From Micromonospora globispora (GTDB lineage: Bacteria > Actinomycetota > Actinomycetes > Mycobacteriales > Micromonosporaceae), in assembly GCF_003857015.1 (NCBI RefSeq), contig NZ_QGGF01000364.1, positions 1 to 33,223 of the forward strand: DNA of 33,223 nt. Reading direction: 5' to 3'. Both the position numbers and the translations under genes were made by a program. Positions within the stretch are counted from its first letter, which is position 1. Each line of letters begins with the position of its first letter. A model generated the notes under the pieces. It was not told where the DNA came from. It saw only the letters and a list, made by a program, of their open reading frames with translations, and made no database searches. Shown piece after piece: positions 15,021-22,873 of the stretch.

Positions 15021-15056
15021 GAAGCCCAGGTCACCGACCTGGGCTTCGCCGTTTTT
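15021..15056 (+). terminator. Intrinsic terminator after the tRNA-Thr fragment
   Basis: Twelve-bp perfect arms (15021-15032 and 15036-15047, GAAGCCCAGGTC with its complement), a three-base loop and a T5 run at 15052-15056. The end of the integrase remnant on the minus strand overlaps it. Confidence 0.85.
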
Positions 15057-15548
15057 CGAGGTCGATCACGCCGCCGCTGGCGGGCCGAGTCCTTAGATAG
15101 TCCTTGTCCCGTGCGGCTACCGCCTCGTCCAAGCGGTTGGCGACGGCGTCCAGGTCGTCACCGAACAGCCCCGCGTACACGTCCAGCGTCATCGACGCCG
15201 AGGCGTGCCCGAGCATCCGCTGCACCGCCTTGACGTTGGCGCCCGCCGCCATGGCAAGACTGGCTGCCGTGTGCCGGAGGTCGTGCGGAGTCAGCCCGGC
15301 TAACCCGACCGACGCCGCCGCCGGCGCGAAGACCCGCGACCGGAAGTTGGTGTTGCGCAGCGGTCCGCCGTTCGGCGCGGTGAACGCCAGCGCGTCCCGA
15401 CGCTTCCCGGCGACGTGCGCGGCCAGCTCGTCGACGAGGAAGCGTGGGATTGGCACGGAGCGGCGCTGGTGGTTCTTTGGCGTTCCCTCGACCAGTTCCC
15501 CGCCGACCTCTGCGAACGCCACGGCGACCGTCACCCGACGCCGCAGTA
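15031..15548 (-). pseudogene. Truncated tyrosine integrase of a tRNA-Thr element
   Basis: About 171 C-terminal residues of a phage-type integrase. Visible catalytic parts are TPKNHQRRSVPI (hairpin Lys), TPHDLRHTAAS (His and Arg of the HxxR motif), LGHAS (His) and DVYAGLF (nucleophile Tyr). The N-terminal half, with the core-binding domain and the first catalytic Arg, is missing: sequence homology stops at 15549 exactly where the 101-bp GC-rich repeat begins. It is not functional and marks an old element that used the tRNA-Thr fragment next to it. Confidence 0.85.
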
Positions 15549-15649
15549 GATCAAGGCGGCCCGCAAGCGGGCCGCGCCGGCCCGGCCCCGGCCTGCTGGC
15601 GACCTCCGGCCGGCATCGGCCGGGCCGGCCGGCCACGCTGACGGAACAC
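15549..15649. repeat. 101-bp GC-rich repeat, copy 2 (breaks an integrase)
   Basis: Same unit as 13038-13138. It replaces the front of the integrase gene, so it either inserted there or marks a deletion or recombination junction between two repeat copies. Confidence 0.8.
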
Positions 15650-15687
15650 GAGACATGGAGATCTCTGGGCTGCGGCTACGGCAGCAG

Positions 15688-15873
15688 CTACACGCGCCGC
15701 TTCCAGCCCCGTGGCTCCGCCAACACGATGATCAAAGTGCCAAGCGGTCCCCACAAGCTCGGCACGAAATACGGCCGATGGTCCAAACCCTTGCGGTCGA
15801 CCATCCACTGGTTGAGGCGGAAGAAGGCGTAGCCTGCCGCCAGCCAAGCGAGCAGTTCGATGAGCGTGTCCAC
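15688..15873 (-). CDS. Small membrane protein, 61 aa
   Basis: Two hydrophobic segments (about 3-24 and 36-56) separated by the basic loop MVDRKGLDHRPY. A GTG start with GGAGG four bases upstream fits better than the ATG five codons earlier. Function unknown. It is transcribed leftward, away from the other small membrane genes. Confidence 0.55.
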   Translation of the reverse strand: MDTLIELLAWLAAGYAFFRLNQWMVDRKGLDHRPYFVPSLWGPLGTLIIVLAEPRGWKRRV

Positions 15874-16276
15874 CGAGCCTCCATCCAAGTCGTCAGCCGG
15901 GCCCTACGTCAAAGCCCGTGGGTTGGCCGAGCCGGAACGACCGCCGACGGAGCTGGCCGCCGCCGAGGTTGGGGCGATCGCTGCCGCGCAGCAGAGCTGC
16001 TCGGCCCCGGGTCCTGTGGAGGCGGCCAGCGCTTCGATGACGACGTGGACCAGGGCGTGACCCATCCCCCGGGTGCCCGATCCTCTACGCCACCCGGCCG
16101 GCGTCAAGCTGCGCATCGGCACGCCGATGGCCTGCGGCCACCCTTGACCCCGAGCGGGCGCCGCAGTCCTTGACACCTATGCGGGGGATGGGAGCAGCGT
16201 GGCGAGGGTCTGGCGACTGCCCGACGAGGAGATCCGCACTCCGCAGCTGAAAGCACCCCTGGGCCTCACCGGAGTC
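15874..16276. other. Intergenic stretch with the second 31-bp repeat
   Basis: Holds the copy of the 31-bp repeat at 16207-16237. A short frame near 16067-16147 reads HPAGVKLRIGTPMACGHP and ends in a stop; it could be a fragment of a coding region but no family is recognised. Confidence 0.35.
16207..16237. repeat. 31-bp dispersed repeat, copy 2
   Basis: Identical to 13308-13338. The surrounding sequence is unrelated, so only this short block is shared. Confidence 0.7.
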
Positions 16277-16534
16277 CTAGCGGCTCGCGGTCTCTTCGTC
16301 CGCCTTCTCATCGTTCAACCGCTGCCGGTCGGACCATGCGCGCCAGAGCTCGTGCTGCCGGAGAACCGAACTCAAGCCGAGCAGAGTGATGGAGACGGTA
16401 AAACAAGCGAAGGCCACCAAGGCGAGGATTAGGGAGCGACCCCCGTTGCCGGCAAGTAGCAGTATCAGCCCTGCAGCGCCGGAGGCGACCATCAGCGCAG
16501 CCAAGCCGCGGTTCTCCGGTGGCTCCGTCTCCAT
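16277..16534 (-). CDS. Small two-helix membrane protein, 85 aa
   Basis: Two membrane helices, ALMVASGAAGLILLLAG (about 12-29) and LILALVAFACFTVSITLLGLS (about 35-56), then a charged helix ending EKADEETASR. A weak GAGAG precedes the ATG. Plausible as a real gene, but no family is recognised. Confidence 0.5.
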   Translation of the reverse strand: METEPPENRGLAALMVASGAAGLILLLAGNGGRSLILALVAFACFTVSITLLGLSSVLRQHELWRAWSDRQRLNDEKADEETASR

Positions 16535-16807
16535 GGCTGGGCTCTCTCACTCTCGTCGGGGTCGGCTCATCCTGTCGGCCACCGAAGAGCTTGGCAAGAT
16601 TCAGTACCGGCTAGATCCAGATGGGCAGCCGACCAGGACAGGGCTGTCGCACCGGGGGCAGGCATGGTCCCCCCAATGTCGCAGATCCAGGGGGCAGGCC
16701 GAGCCCGCACAAGGGTCCGGCGCATCAGCTTGGGTCGTTAGCTGTCAACGCCGGCCGGCCTCGCACGGCCCACAGACGGCCCGGCGCGTGGTGCAGAAGG
16801 GCTCTTG

Positions 16808-17197
16808 TCAGCCGACCGCAACCGAACAGTCCTCGGCCTTGATGTCAATAAGATCGCAGATCACCGCGTCAGCTTCCCCCTCGGATGGGTGCTGCTGGAT
16901 CACCGCTGCCGTCGCGCGCCTCCCCGCGCCGAAGCATGTTGGGTTCTGCTGCACGATCTCGGCGAGAATCTTGCTTTGCGCCTCATCGAGGGTGTTATCC
17001 CGCGCGTTCACTTCGAGCCCACGCTGCTGCATCTGCTTCCGGAGCTGACCGGCGCGACTCGCGAATTCCTGCTCGGCCTGCTCACACATCGCAGGCCGCT
17101 TGGTGACGCCACGATGGCCGGCCGCGCCGATGGCGTACCCGCCCACCGCAAGAGCAACTGCCCCTGCGCTCACCAGGGCGATCATCGCTCGTCTCAT
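16808..17197 (-). CDS. Membrane-anchored or secreted hypothetical protein, 129 aa
   Basis: Starts at the ATG of MRRAMIALVS, giving an N-terminal hydrophobic segment (residues 5-25) that is a signal peptide or anchor. The mature part has four cysteines and a helical middle (EQAEQEFASRAGQLRKQMQQRGLEV). The longer upstream start adds only Arg/Pro residues before the hydrophobic segment and is less likely. Family not recognised. Confidence 0.6.
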   Translation of the reverse strand: MRRAMIALVSAGAVALAVGGYAIGAAGHRGVTKRPAMCEQAEQEFASRAGQLRKQMQQRGLEVNARDNTLDEAQSKILAEIVQQNPTCFGAGRRATAAVIQQHPSEGEADAVICDLIDIKAEDCSVAVG

Positions 17198-17473
17198 GGC
17201 GCGGGATCTTATCGGCCTAGGTCTGGGCACATCACGGGCCATCCACGGGCCAGTAGCCGGGGTGCGCAGCGGTCACGAGGGGGCACGAGGCGCAGCCGCG
17301 CCGGGCGTCGTCCGCAGGCGTTTCGGGCATCACGACCGGTGGATGTGGCCTCTGTCGGCAGCGGACGGTCACGGTCCGGTTGCGCTCCGGGGCAGCGGGG
17401 AAGCGGTGGGAGATTGTACGGTGCCGATGTGGTCGCTCTCCCGGCTGCAAGGGCCTTTATGAAGGGCATTCAC

Positions 17474-18751
17474 ATGCGGTGGTTGCGAATCGCAGTGACG
17501 GCGTTCCTCTTCGCGGCCGGCGGCGCCGTCGCCGCCGCCCCCGCGGCGGTTGCCGCCGTGGACGAGGCACCCCCGGTCCTGCAGGGCATCACGGTCTCGC
17601 CCGACGCGGTCTCCGTCGCCGGCATTGAGCTCGTCCCGGTGACCGTGACCGTTCACCTGACCGACGAGTCCGGGGTCGAAGTGGTCTCCGAGATGGGCGG
17701 CGGTCGCACGCCCTACATCGCCCTGAAGCGCGTCGCCGGTGGCGACCCCTCCACGCAGGCCGCGGAGCTGTCGCTCACCTCCGGCACGCCGCAGAACGGC
17801 ATATGGAGCGCAACGATCCAGGTGCCCTCCACCTGGGACGGTCAGTGGGAGGTCAGCCAGCTGGTCGCTCTGGACTCCGCCTTCAACCGGCTCGACGTCG
17901 ACCCGCCCGACACACCCGCCACGAAGCTCGACGTCACCGGCACCCACCTGCCCGCGGTGACTATGCGGTTCACGCCTGACCCGTTGGTCGGCGACGGCCC
18001 GCTGACGGTCGAGGGTCGGTTCTACTACGAGGACACCGGCGAGGGCATCCCCAACCAGCCGATCTTCTTCGGCCACGACAACCTGTGCGTCGAGTATTCG
18101 GCGACACCCAACGGCACCACCAACGCCGATGGCACCTTCTCAAAGGTGTATCCGAAGGGCGACGGCTACCTGCAGTGCGTGGGCATCCTGCGGCCGTCCA
18201 ACGTCACCGACACGCCAGCCTTCATCGTCGTTGCATCCCGGCATCCCCGGGTCAGGCCCGTCGTCACCGCCACCGCGAGCAGGACCACGGTCCGGACCGG
18301 CACGAAGGTGACCTTCACCGGCACGGTCGTGCCGGAGGGATACAGCGTCGAACTCCAGCACCTGCGGAACTCGGCCTGGCGGACGGTCGACAGCGCGGTG
18401 GTCGACGACCGTGGCGGCTTCACGCTCGACGTCACGCCGAAGGCGGTCGGCACGTACCGCTACCGCGTCATCGTCCCGAGCGATGACCCGGAGCTGGTCG
18501 GCGTGTCGGAGACCATCGTCGTGCAGGTGACGGCGCCGGGTGCCACCACACCGGCGGGCGCCGGTCCGCAGGCGGGTGCGGGTCACCAAGCGGGCGGAGG
18601 CTCCAACTCGGGAGGCGCCGGAGGGCTGCCGATCACCGGGCCGGCGGCGGCACCGATGGTCGGTGGCGGGGCAGCGCTTCTCCTCGCCGGCGCCGGATTG
18701 ATGCTGGCCGGACGCCGACGTCGGGCGCCGGCGACCCAACCGGAGAGCTAG
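17474..18751 (+). CDS. Cell-wall anchored surface protein with LPITG sortase motif
   Basis: A 425-aa secreted protein. The ATG at 17474 has GAAGGG seven bases upstream; an ATG at 17459 is less likely. Residues 1-26 are a signal peptide (RWLRIAVTAFLFAAGGAVAAAPAAVA). The body carries beta-rich Ig-like repeats, the clearest at about 260-345 (TVRTGTKVTFTGTVVPEGYSV ... GTYRYRVIVPS). A Gly/Ala-rich spacer leads to the sorting signal LPITG at 385-389, a hydrophobic helix and a GRRRR tail. It should be covalently attached to peptidoglycan by a sortase. Confidence 0.87.
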   Translation: MRWLRIAVTAFLFAAGGAVAAAPAAVAAVDEAPPVLQGITVSPDAVSVAGIELVPVTVTVHLTDESGVEVVSEMGGGRTPYIALKRVAGGDPSTQAAELSLTSGTPQNGIWSATIQVPSTWDGQWEVSQLVALDSAFNRLDVDPPDTPATKLDVTGTHLPAVTMRFTPDPLVGDGPLTVEGRFYYEDTGEGIPNQPIFFGHDNLCVEYSATPNGTTNADGTFSKVYPKGDGYLQCVGILRPSNVTDTPAFIVVASRHPRVRPVVTATASRTTVRTGTKVTFTGTVVPEGYSVELQHLRNSAWRTVDSAVVDDRGGFTLDVTPKAVGTYRYRVIVPSDDPELVGVSETIVVQVTAPGATTPAGAGPQAGAGHQAGGGSNSGGAGGLPITGPAAAPMVGGGAALLLAGAGLMLAGRRRRAPATQPES

Positions 18752-18775
18752 GCGCCGGGTCCAGCGGCTCAAGAG

Positions 18776-18820
18776 AAAGGCCCAGGTCACCGGCTTGATT
18801 CCCGACGACCTGGGCCTTCC
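18776..18820. terminator. Bidirectional terminator between convergent genes
   Basis: AAGGCCCAGGTC (ending 18788) pairs with GACCTGGGCCTT (18807-18818) around an 18-base loop. It lies between the surface-protein gene and the convergent ArsR gene. Confidence 0.75.
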
Positions 18821-18873
18821 TCATGCTTGTGGCGAAGCCGCTAACCTGACCGATCCCGGCGGCCGCGTCGATG

Positions 18874-19221
18874 TCAGCGGCCGGGAAACTCCCCATCGAC
18901 GCCCTCGGCGAGCCGCTTGATCGTCGTCAGTCGCGCGTTCCACTGGGCGGCCACCTGGTTCATCCACCGCGCGGTGTCCAGCAGTTGGCGCGGGCGCACC
19001 GCGTACCAGCGTTCCCGCCCGTCCTTCCGGCTGGCGACCAGCCCGACCCGGTCGAGCACCGAGAGGTGCTGGACGATGGCCTGGCGGGTCACCGGCAACT
19101 CGTTGGCGAGGGTGGTCCCCGTCGCCTCACCATGTTTGGCCAGCGTGTCCAGGATGAGCCGGCGGGTGGGGTCGGCGAGCGCGGCCAGCACCTCGCCCGC
19201 CGCGTCAGACTGGGCCGTCAC
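18874..19221 (-). CDS. ArsR-family transcriptional regulator
   Basis: A 115-aa winged helix protein. The GTG at 19221 overlaps the stop of the preceding SRPBCC gene (GTGA), so that start is chosen over a longer frame. ALADPTRRLILDTLAKHGEATGTTLANELPVTRQAIVQHLSVLDRVGLVASRKDGRERWYAVRP covers the ArsR helix-turn-helix and wing. There are no metal-binding cysteines, so it fits the metal-independent subgroup that regulates SRPBCC genes. In this operon the SRPBCC gene comes first, the reverse of the commonest order. Confidence 0.9.
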   Translation of the reverse strand: MTAQSDAAGEVLAALADPTRRLILDTLAKHGEATGTTLANELPVTRQAIVQHLSVLDRVGLVASRKDGRERWYAVRPRQLLDTARWMNQVAAQWNARLTTIKRLAEGVDGEFPGR

Positions 19222-19673
19222 GCGTCCCGCTGCTCCGCGTACCGCCGCAGGTTGCCGAGGACCTCCGGCCAACCCTTCGTGTGGCTCTCGTAGCCGGCCG
19301 TCTCCTCACGCTCCGCCGGGATGGTCAGGGCGGCGAAGCCGCTCTCCACCACGCGCAGCCGGGTTGCCTCGCCGTCGGGCGTGAGGGTGAACTCCACCAG
19401 CGTGGAGTTGCTGTCGTTCGCCTCCTCGTTGGGATAGGCGCTGGCCCAGCGGTACGTCAGGACGTGCGGCGGGTCGACCTTCTCGATCCGGCACGGGAAG
19501 ATGCCGTACTGGCCGTGGTCCAGGTGCATGAACCCTCCCGGCCGCAGGTCGATCGGGATCGGCTCGCCCTGGCCGAACCACTTTCCGACGTAACCCGGGT
19601 CGGTCAACACCGACCACACCCGCTCGACTGGCGCGTCGATCACGATTTCCTGCTCGATCCGGTCCGACGTCAT
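19218..19673 (-). CDS. SRPBCC / AHSA1-like domain protein
   Basis: A 151-aa protein starting at the ATG of MTSDRIEQE. IVIDAPVERVWSVLTDPGYVGKWFGQG is the typical start of the AHSA1/SRPBCC fold, ending with the ...GYESHTKGWPEVLGNLRRYAE helix. Such proteins bind hydrophobic ligands or assist client proteins. It is translationally coupled to the ArsR gene, which probably represses the pair through repeats at 19704-19742. Confidence 0.88.
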   Translation of the reverse strand: MTSDRIEQEIVIDAPVERVWSVLTDPGYVGKWFGQGEPIPIDLRPGGFMHLDHGQYGIFPCRIEKVDPPHVLTYRWASAYPNEEANDSNSTLVEFTLTPDGEATRLRVVESGFAALTIPAEREETAGYESHTKGWPEVLGNLRRYAEQRDA

Positions 19674-19703
19674 CAGACAGTCCTCTCGCTCTTGCCGGTC
19701 ATC

Positions 19704-19742
19704 TGCAAGTCGATGCTTGCACAAATGGCGGCGGATGTGCAA
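19704..19742. promoter_or_regulatory. Operator cluster upstream of the SRPBCC-ArsR operon
   Basis: Two overlapping inverted repeats: TGCAAG/CTTGCA (19704-19709 and 19716-19721) and TTGCACA/TGTGCAA (19717-19723 and 19736-19742). They lie 31-69 bases before the SRPBCC start and share a half-site. Binding by the ArsR protein is inferred. Confidence 0.6.
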
Positions 19743-19827
19743 CCCCTCACTTGCTAATCTCGGCTGGGGTGAGCTCTGCGGCGGTAAACCCGGTGCGGGC
19801 CGCGCCGTCTGCGCACCAGAATGCGGC

Positions 19828-20481
19828 GTGCTGATCGACCACTGGCCTCTGCTGGGGCTGCGCGTCCGGACCGACCGAATCGAGCTGCGCCTGCCCGCCG
19901 ACGAGGAGTTGGCCGAGCTGGCGGACCTCGCCGCGCGGGGGGTCCACGAGCCGGGTCAGCGGCCGTTCCTCATGGCCTGGACCGATTTGCCGCCTGCTGA
20001 GCGGGCCCGTCACGTGGTCCAACGTCATTGGCGCAATCTGGGCGCCTGGACCCCGCAGGACTGGGCGCTGGGACTGGCGGTCTTCGAGGACGGTCGACCG
20101 GTGGGCGTACAGGCCATGTGGGCCCGAGATTTCGCGATCACGCGGGAGGTGACGAGCGCATCCTGGCTGGGTCTCGCCCACCAGGGGCGGGGCGTCGGCC
20201 GCGAGATGCGGGCGGCCATGCTGTACCTGGCCTTCGCCGGCCTCGGCGCGACCCACGCCACCAGCGCATCGTTCACCCACAACGCCGCGCCGCTGGCGAT
20301 CTCTCGAAAGCTGGGTTACCGGCCGGACGGGATCACCCGCGACGTGCTGCACGGGCAGGTGATGGTCTCTCAGCGGCTGCGGCTGACCCGGGAGGACTGG
20401 GAACGGACCGAGCGGCCGGCGGTGACGGTCAGCCGCCTGGAGGCGTGTCTGCCGCAGTTCGGCCTACCCACAACGGGGTGA
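19828..20481 (+). CDS. GNAT-family N-acetyltransferase
   Basis: A 217-aa protein starting at GTG (VLIDHWPLLGLRVRT). The GNAT acetyl-CoA loop appears as LGLAHQGRGVGREMRAAMLYLAF, with NAAPLAISRKLGYRPDG following. This is the RimJ/RimL-like subgroup that acetylates protein N-termini or small amines. The substrate cannot be told. The region before the start is shared with the divergent operator cluster. Confidence 0.85.
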   Translation: MLIDHWPLLGLRVRTDRIELRLPADEELAELADLAARGVHEPGQRPFLMAWTDLPPAERARHVVQRHWRNLGAWTPQDWALGLAVFEDGRPVGVQAMWARDFAITREVTSASWLGLAHQGRGVGREMRAAMLYLAFAGLGATHATSASFTHNAAPLAISRKLGYRPDGITRDVLHGQVMVSQRLRLTREDWERTERPAVTVSRLEACLPQFGLPTTG

Positions 20482-20520
20482 GCCCGGCGGGCCCAACCGC
20501 GGTCGGGTCCGCCGGGCTCA
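20479..20520. terminator. Terminator hairpin between GNAT and SRPBCC genes
   Basis: A 16-bp stem (20479-20494 with 20505-20520) containing one G-U pair, between two convergent genes. It can serve both strands. Confidence 0.75.
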
Positions 20521-20542
20521 TCCGGCAGGGAGGTGACGTGCG

Positions 20543-21262
20543 TCAGATGGTGTTGCGCGGGTCGGTCGGGTACGCGCGGGTGCCCGGCTCCGGGACGACC
20601 TCGACGTCGGTCACCACGTACTCGGTCTCGGTGTCCGGGGTGACGTCCTTGTCGTTGTCGCGGTGCTTGGCCATCGCGGCGGCACCGGCAGCGGCGGCAC
20701 CGGCGGCGGCAGCACCGGCCGCCACGGCCTTGCCGGACACGCCGGCCTTGCCGTCGTCACCCATCGAGGAGGCGGCGTGCTCGACGCCGGGGGTGCCGAG
20801 GGTACGGCCCTCGTCGATCGTGCCGCGCCAGGCGCCCGTCTCGGTGCCCCGGCTCTCGATGTACGACTTGAACTTCTCCAGGTCGGCCTCGGCCCGCTTC
20901 TCCACGATGTTCAGCTTGTCGCCGGCCTTCTCGACCAGCCCCTCGGGCTCGTACTCGAGCGACAGCCGGACCTGCGTGCGGTCCATGCCGACCGGCTGGA
21001 AGTAGACGGCACCGGCGTTGGTCGCGCCGCTGGTGGCGGCCCAGGCGACCTTCCGGTCCGGCACCTGCTCCAGGACCTTGGCGTCCCACTCACGCTTCAC
21101 GCCCGCGATCTCGGCGACCCAGTGCATCCGCTTGTCGTCGAGCTGGCGGACCTCCTCGACGCCTCCCATGAACTTGGGGAACTCCTCGAACTGGGTCCAC
21201 TGGTTGTAGGCAGTGCTGACCGGAACGTTGACCTCGATGGATTTTTCGACCTTGGTGGTCAT
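20543..21262 (-). CDS. SRPBCC-family (cyclase/dehydrase-like) protein
   Basis: A 239-aa protein with GAAGGAG before the ATG. Residues 1-145 form an SRPBCC fold (VEKSIEVNVPVSTAYNQWTQFEEFPKFMGGVEEVRQLDD) that resembles the polyketide cyclase/coenzyme Q-binding group. A long Ala/Gly-rich segment (AVAAGAAAAGAAAAGAAAMA, about 180-199) and an acidic tail (NDKDVTPDTETEYVVTDVEVVPE) follow. Such proteins are common in actinobacteria, but the ligand is unknown. Confidence 0.82.
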   Translation of the reverse strand: MTTKVEKSIEVNVPVSTAYNQWTQFEEFPKFMGGVEEVRQLDDKRMHWVAEIAGVKREWDAKVLEQVPDRKVAWAATSGATNAGAVYFQPVGMDRTQVRLSLEYEPEGLVEKAGDKLNIVEKRAEADLEKFKSYIESRGTETGAWRGTIDEGRTLGTPGVEHAASSMGDDGKAGVSGKAVAAGAAAAGAAAAGAAAMAKHRDNDKDVTPDTETEYVVTDVEVVPEPGTRAYPTDPRNTI

Positions 21263-21435
21263 GGCACTCCTTCTCGTGATCTCTCAGAAGGCTTTTCCTC
21301 GCGTCATCAGAATTCGTACCCCGAGAAATGGAGCTCAATCAGAACGAGAAGGTGCACAAGGGACGGGCAACGAACGATCCTCGGTCGGTGCGGTGCTGCC
21401 GGAGTTGGCGACGCAGCGTACGGAAGGATGGCCGG

Positions 21436-21774
21436 ATGCGGAGCGAGCGCGCGGTGACGGTGTACCGGAAGCTGGTCCGGGACCGGACCCCTGAGTGGAT
21501 CGAGGGGAACGGCGGGAGGGCCCGGTACCGCGTGCTCGATCCCGTTGAGCTGGTCCCGGCGCTGGTCGCCAAGCTGCACGAGGAGGCTGACGAGGTGGCC
21601 GGGGCTGATCCGGCTGACCGGCTGGCGGAACTCGCCGACCTGCGGGAGGTGCTCTCCACCCTGACCGCGATCCTCGGCTTCACCGAGGCGCAGGTGGCGC
21701 GGGCCGCCGACGAGAAGCGCGCCGCCCGGGGCGGCTTCGCGGGACGGATCTGGCTGGAGGAGACCGTCGGGTGA
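21436..21774 (+). CDS. MazG-like nucleoside triphosphate pyrophosphohydrolase
   Basis: A 112-aa protein with GGAAGG eight bases before the ATG. YRKLVRDRTPEWIEGNGGRARYRVLDPVELVPALVAKLHEEADEVAGA matches the all-alpha NTP-PPase (house-cleaning) family, whose EExxE-type acidic residues bind magnesium. It probably hydrolyses non-canonical NTPs. The ORF extends upstream, but that extension has no ribosome binding site. Confidence 0.82.
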   Translation: MRSERAVTVYRKLVRDRTPEWIEGNGGRARYRVLDPVELVPALVAKLHEEADEVAGADPADRLAELADLREVLSTLTAILGFTEAQVARAADEKRAARGGFAGRIWLEETVG

Positions 21775-21778
21775 CACG

Positions 21779-21816
21779 CCGGAGGCCCAGGTCAACGCGC
21801 TGACCTGGGCCTCCGG
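21779..21816. terminator. Perfect 16-bp hairpin between MazG-like and duplicated-module genes
   Basis: Arms 21779-21794 and 21801-21816 pair perfectly around a six-base loop. It separates two convergent genes. Confidence 0.75.
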
Positions 21817-21845
21817 TGCGACGCGGGGCGTTCCCCGCGTACGAC

Positions 21846-22772
21846 TCAACCGTCCTCGCGGTCCGGGCTCTCCAGCCGGAAGAAGTTGCTCTGCTTCCCG
21901 TCCGAGCGTTCCTCCTGGTAGATGAAGTTCAGCCGGCGCTCGTCGAACGCGCGGAACCACTCCTCCCAGCTGATCTCCCGCAGCCGCTCCTCTCGGCCGT
22001 TGGCCGGGAAGTCGAAGCGCAGCACGCCGGCGTGCCCGTCGTGCTCGCTGCCGTCCACCGTGGTGGGTATGCCCTTGCGGGCCTCCGCCCACTGCCGGAT
22101 CACGTCGTGATCGGTGGTCACCAGGCTGCGCCCCGGACGCTCCGGCTCGTCGTCGACCGAGGTGATCTCCTGGGCGTACTTGAGCGACTTCGAGTTGTGG
22201 TCACCCTTGCGGATGCCGCCATCGGAGGACCCGGAGCCGCCGCGTGCCCCGCCGGAGGACCCGGAGCCGTCGCGCATGCTCCTGACGAGGGCCTTGACGA
22301 GGTCGTCCTTGTGCATGTCGGAGGTGCCGGTGACGCCCCGCTCGCGCAGTCGGCTACGCAGTTCGTCCACCTTGAGCCGGGCGATCGCGCTCTCGTTGAT
22401 GTCGGGGGTGTTGGGGGTCTGGTTACCCGGCGGGTTCGACGACGAGCGGCTGGCCGACGACGAGCTCTTCTTGGCCGACGAGGAGGTCTTGGCCGACGAG
22501 GATCCGCCGCCGGAGGACCCGCCGGTGCTCCCCGAGGTGCTCTTCTTGGCGCCGTCGCGCATGCTCTTGACCAGCGCCTTGACCAGCTCGTCCTTGTGCA
22601 TGTCGGCGGTCTCGGTGACGCCGCGGCGGCGGAGCCGGGCGCGCAGTTCGTCCACCTTGAGCCGGGCGATCTCGCTCTCGTTGATGTCGGGGGTGTTCGG
22701 GGTCTGGTTACCCGGCGGGTTCGTGGTCGCGGTCGAGCCGCTGCCGCGCCCCGAGCTGCTCTTCGTGGGCAT
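21846..22772 (-). CDS. Protein with duplicated Rho-N/SAP-like module and small C-terminal domain
   Basis: A 308-aa protein with GAGGAAGG before the ATG. Residues 18-74 and 113-169 are a near-identical 57-aa repeat: NPPGNQTPNTPDINES, then IARLKVDELRxRLRxRGVTxT and DMHKDxLVKALVxSMRDG. This helix-turn-helix pattern resembles the Rho N-terminal/SAP module that binds nucleic acid. The linker (75-112) is Ser/Gly/Lys-rich. The C-terminal part (about 215-300, TTDHDVIRQWAEARKG ... ISWEEWFRAFDERRLNFIYQEE) is a small domain that databases often mislabel as a glucan-branching enzyme. It has no enzymatic motif here. Confidence 0.8.
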   Translation of the reverse strand: MPTKSSSGRGSGSTATTNPPGNQTPNTPDINESEIARLKVDELRARLRRRGVTETADMHKDELVKALVKSMRDGAKKSTSGSTGGSSGGGSSSAKTSSSAKKSSSSASRSSSNPPGNQTPNTPDINESAIARLKVDELRSRLRERGVTGTSDMHKDDLVKALVRSMRDGSGSSGGARGGSGSSDGGIRKGDHNSKSLKYAQEITSVDDEPERPGRSLVTTDHDVIRQWAEARKGIPTTVDGSEHDGHAGVLRFDFPANGREERLREISWEEWFRAFDERRLNFIYQEERSDGKQSNFFRLESPDREDG

Positions 22773-22873
22773 CGAACATCATCCTTCCTCGACCCGTGTA
22801 CAGGGGGGTCCAGCGCCGCGTGACGCGGTGGGCCGTCCCTTGATCTGTACCCTCAGCCGACCGCCCAAACCGG

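Noticed and set aside
14435..15034. 199-codon minus-strand frame through the tRNA-Thr fragment
   Set aside because: Its first residues are a translation of tRNA and att DNA, and the rest is a shadow of LtrA.
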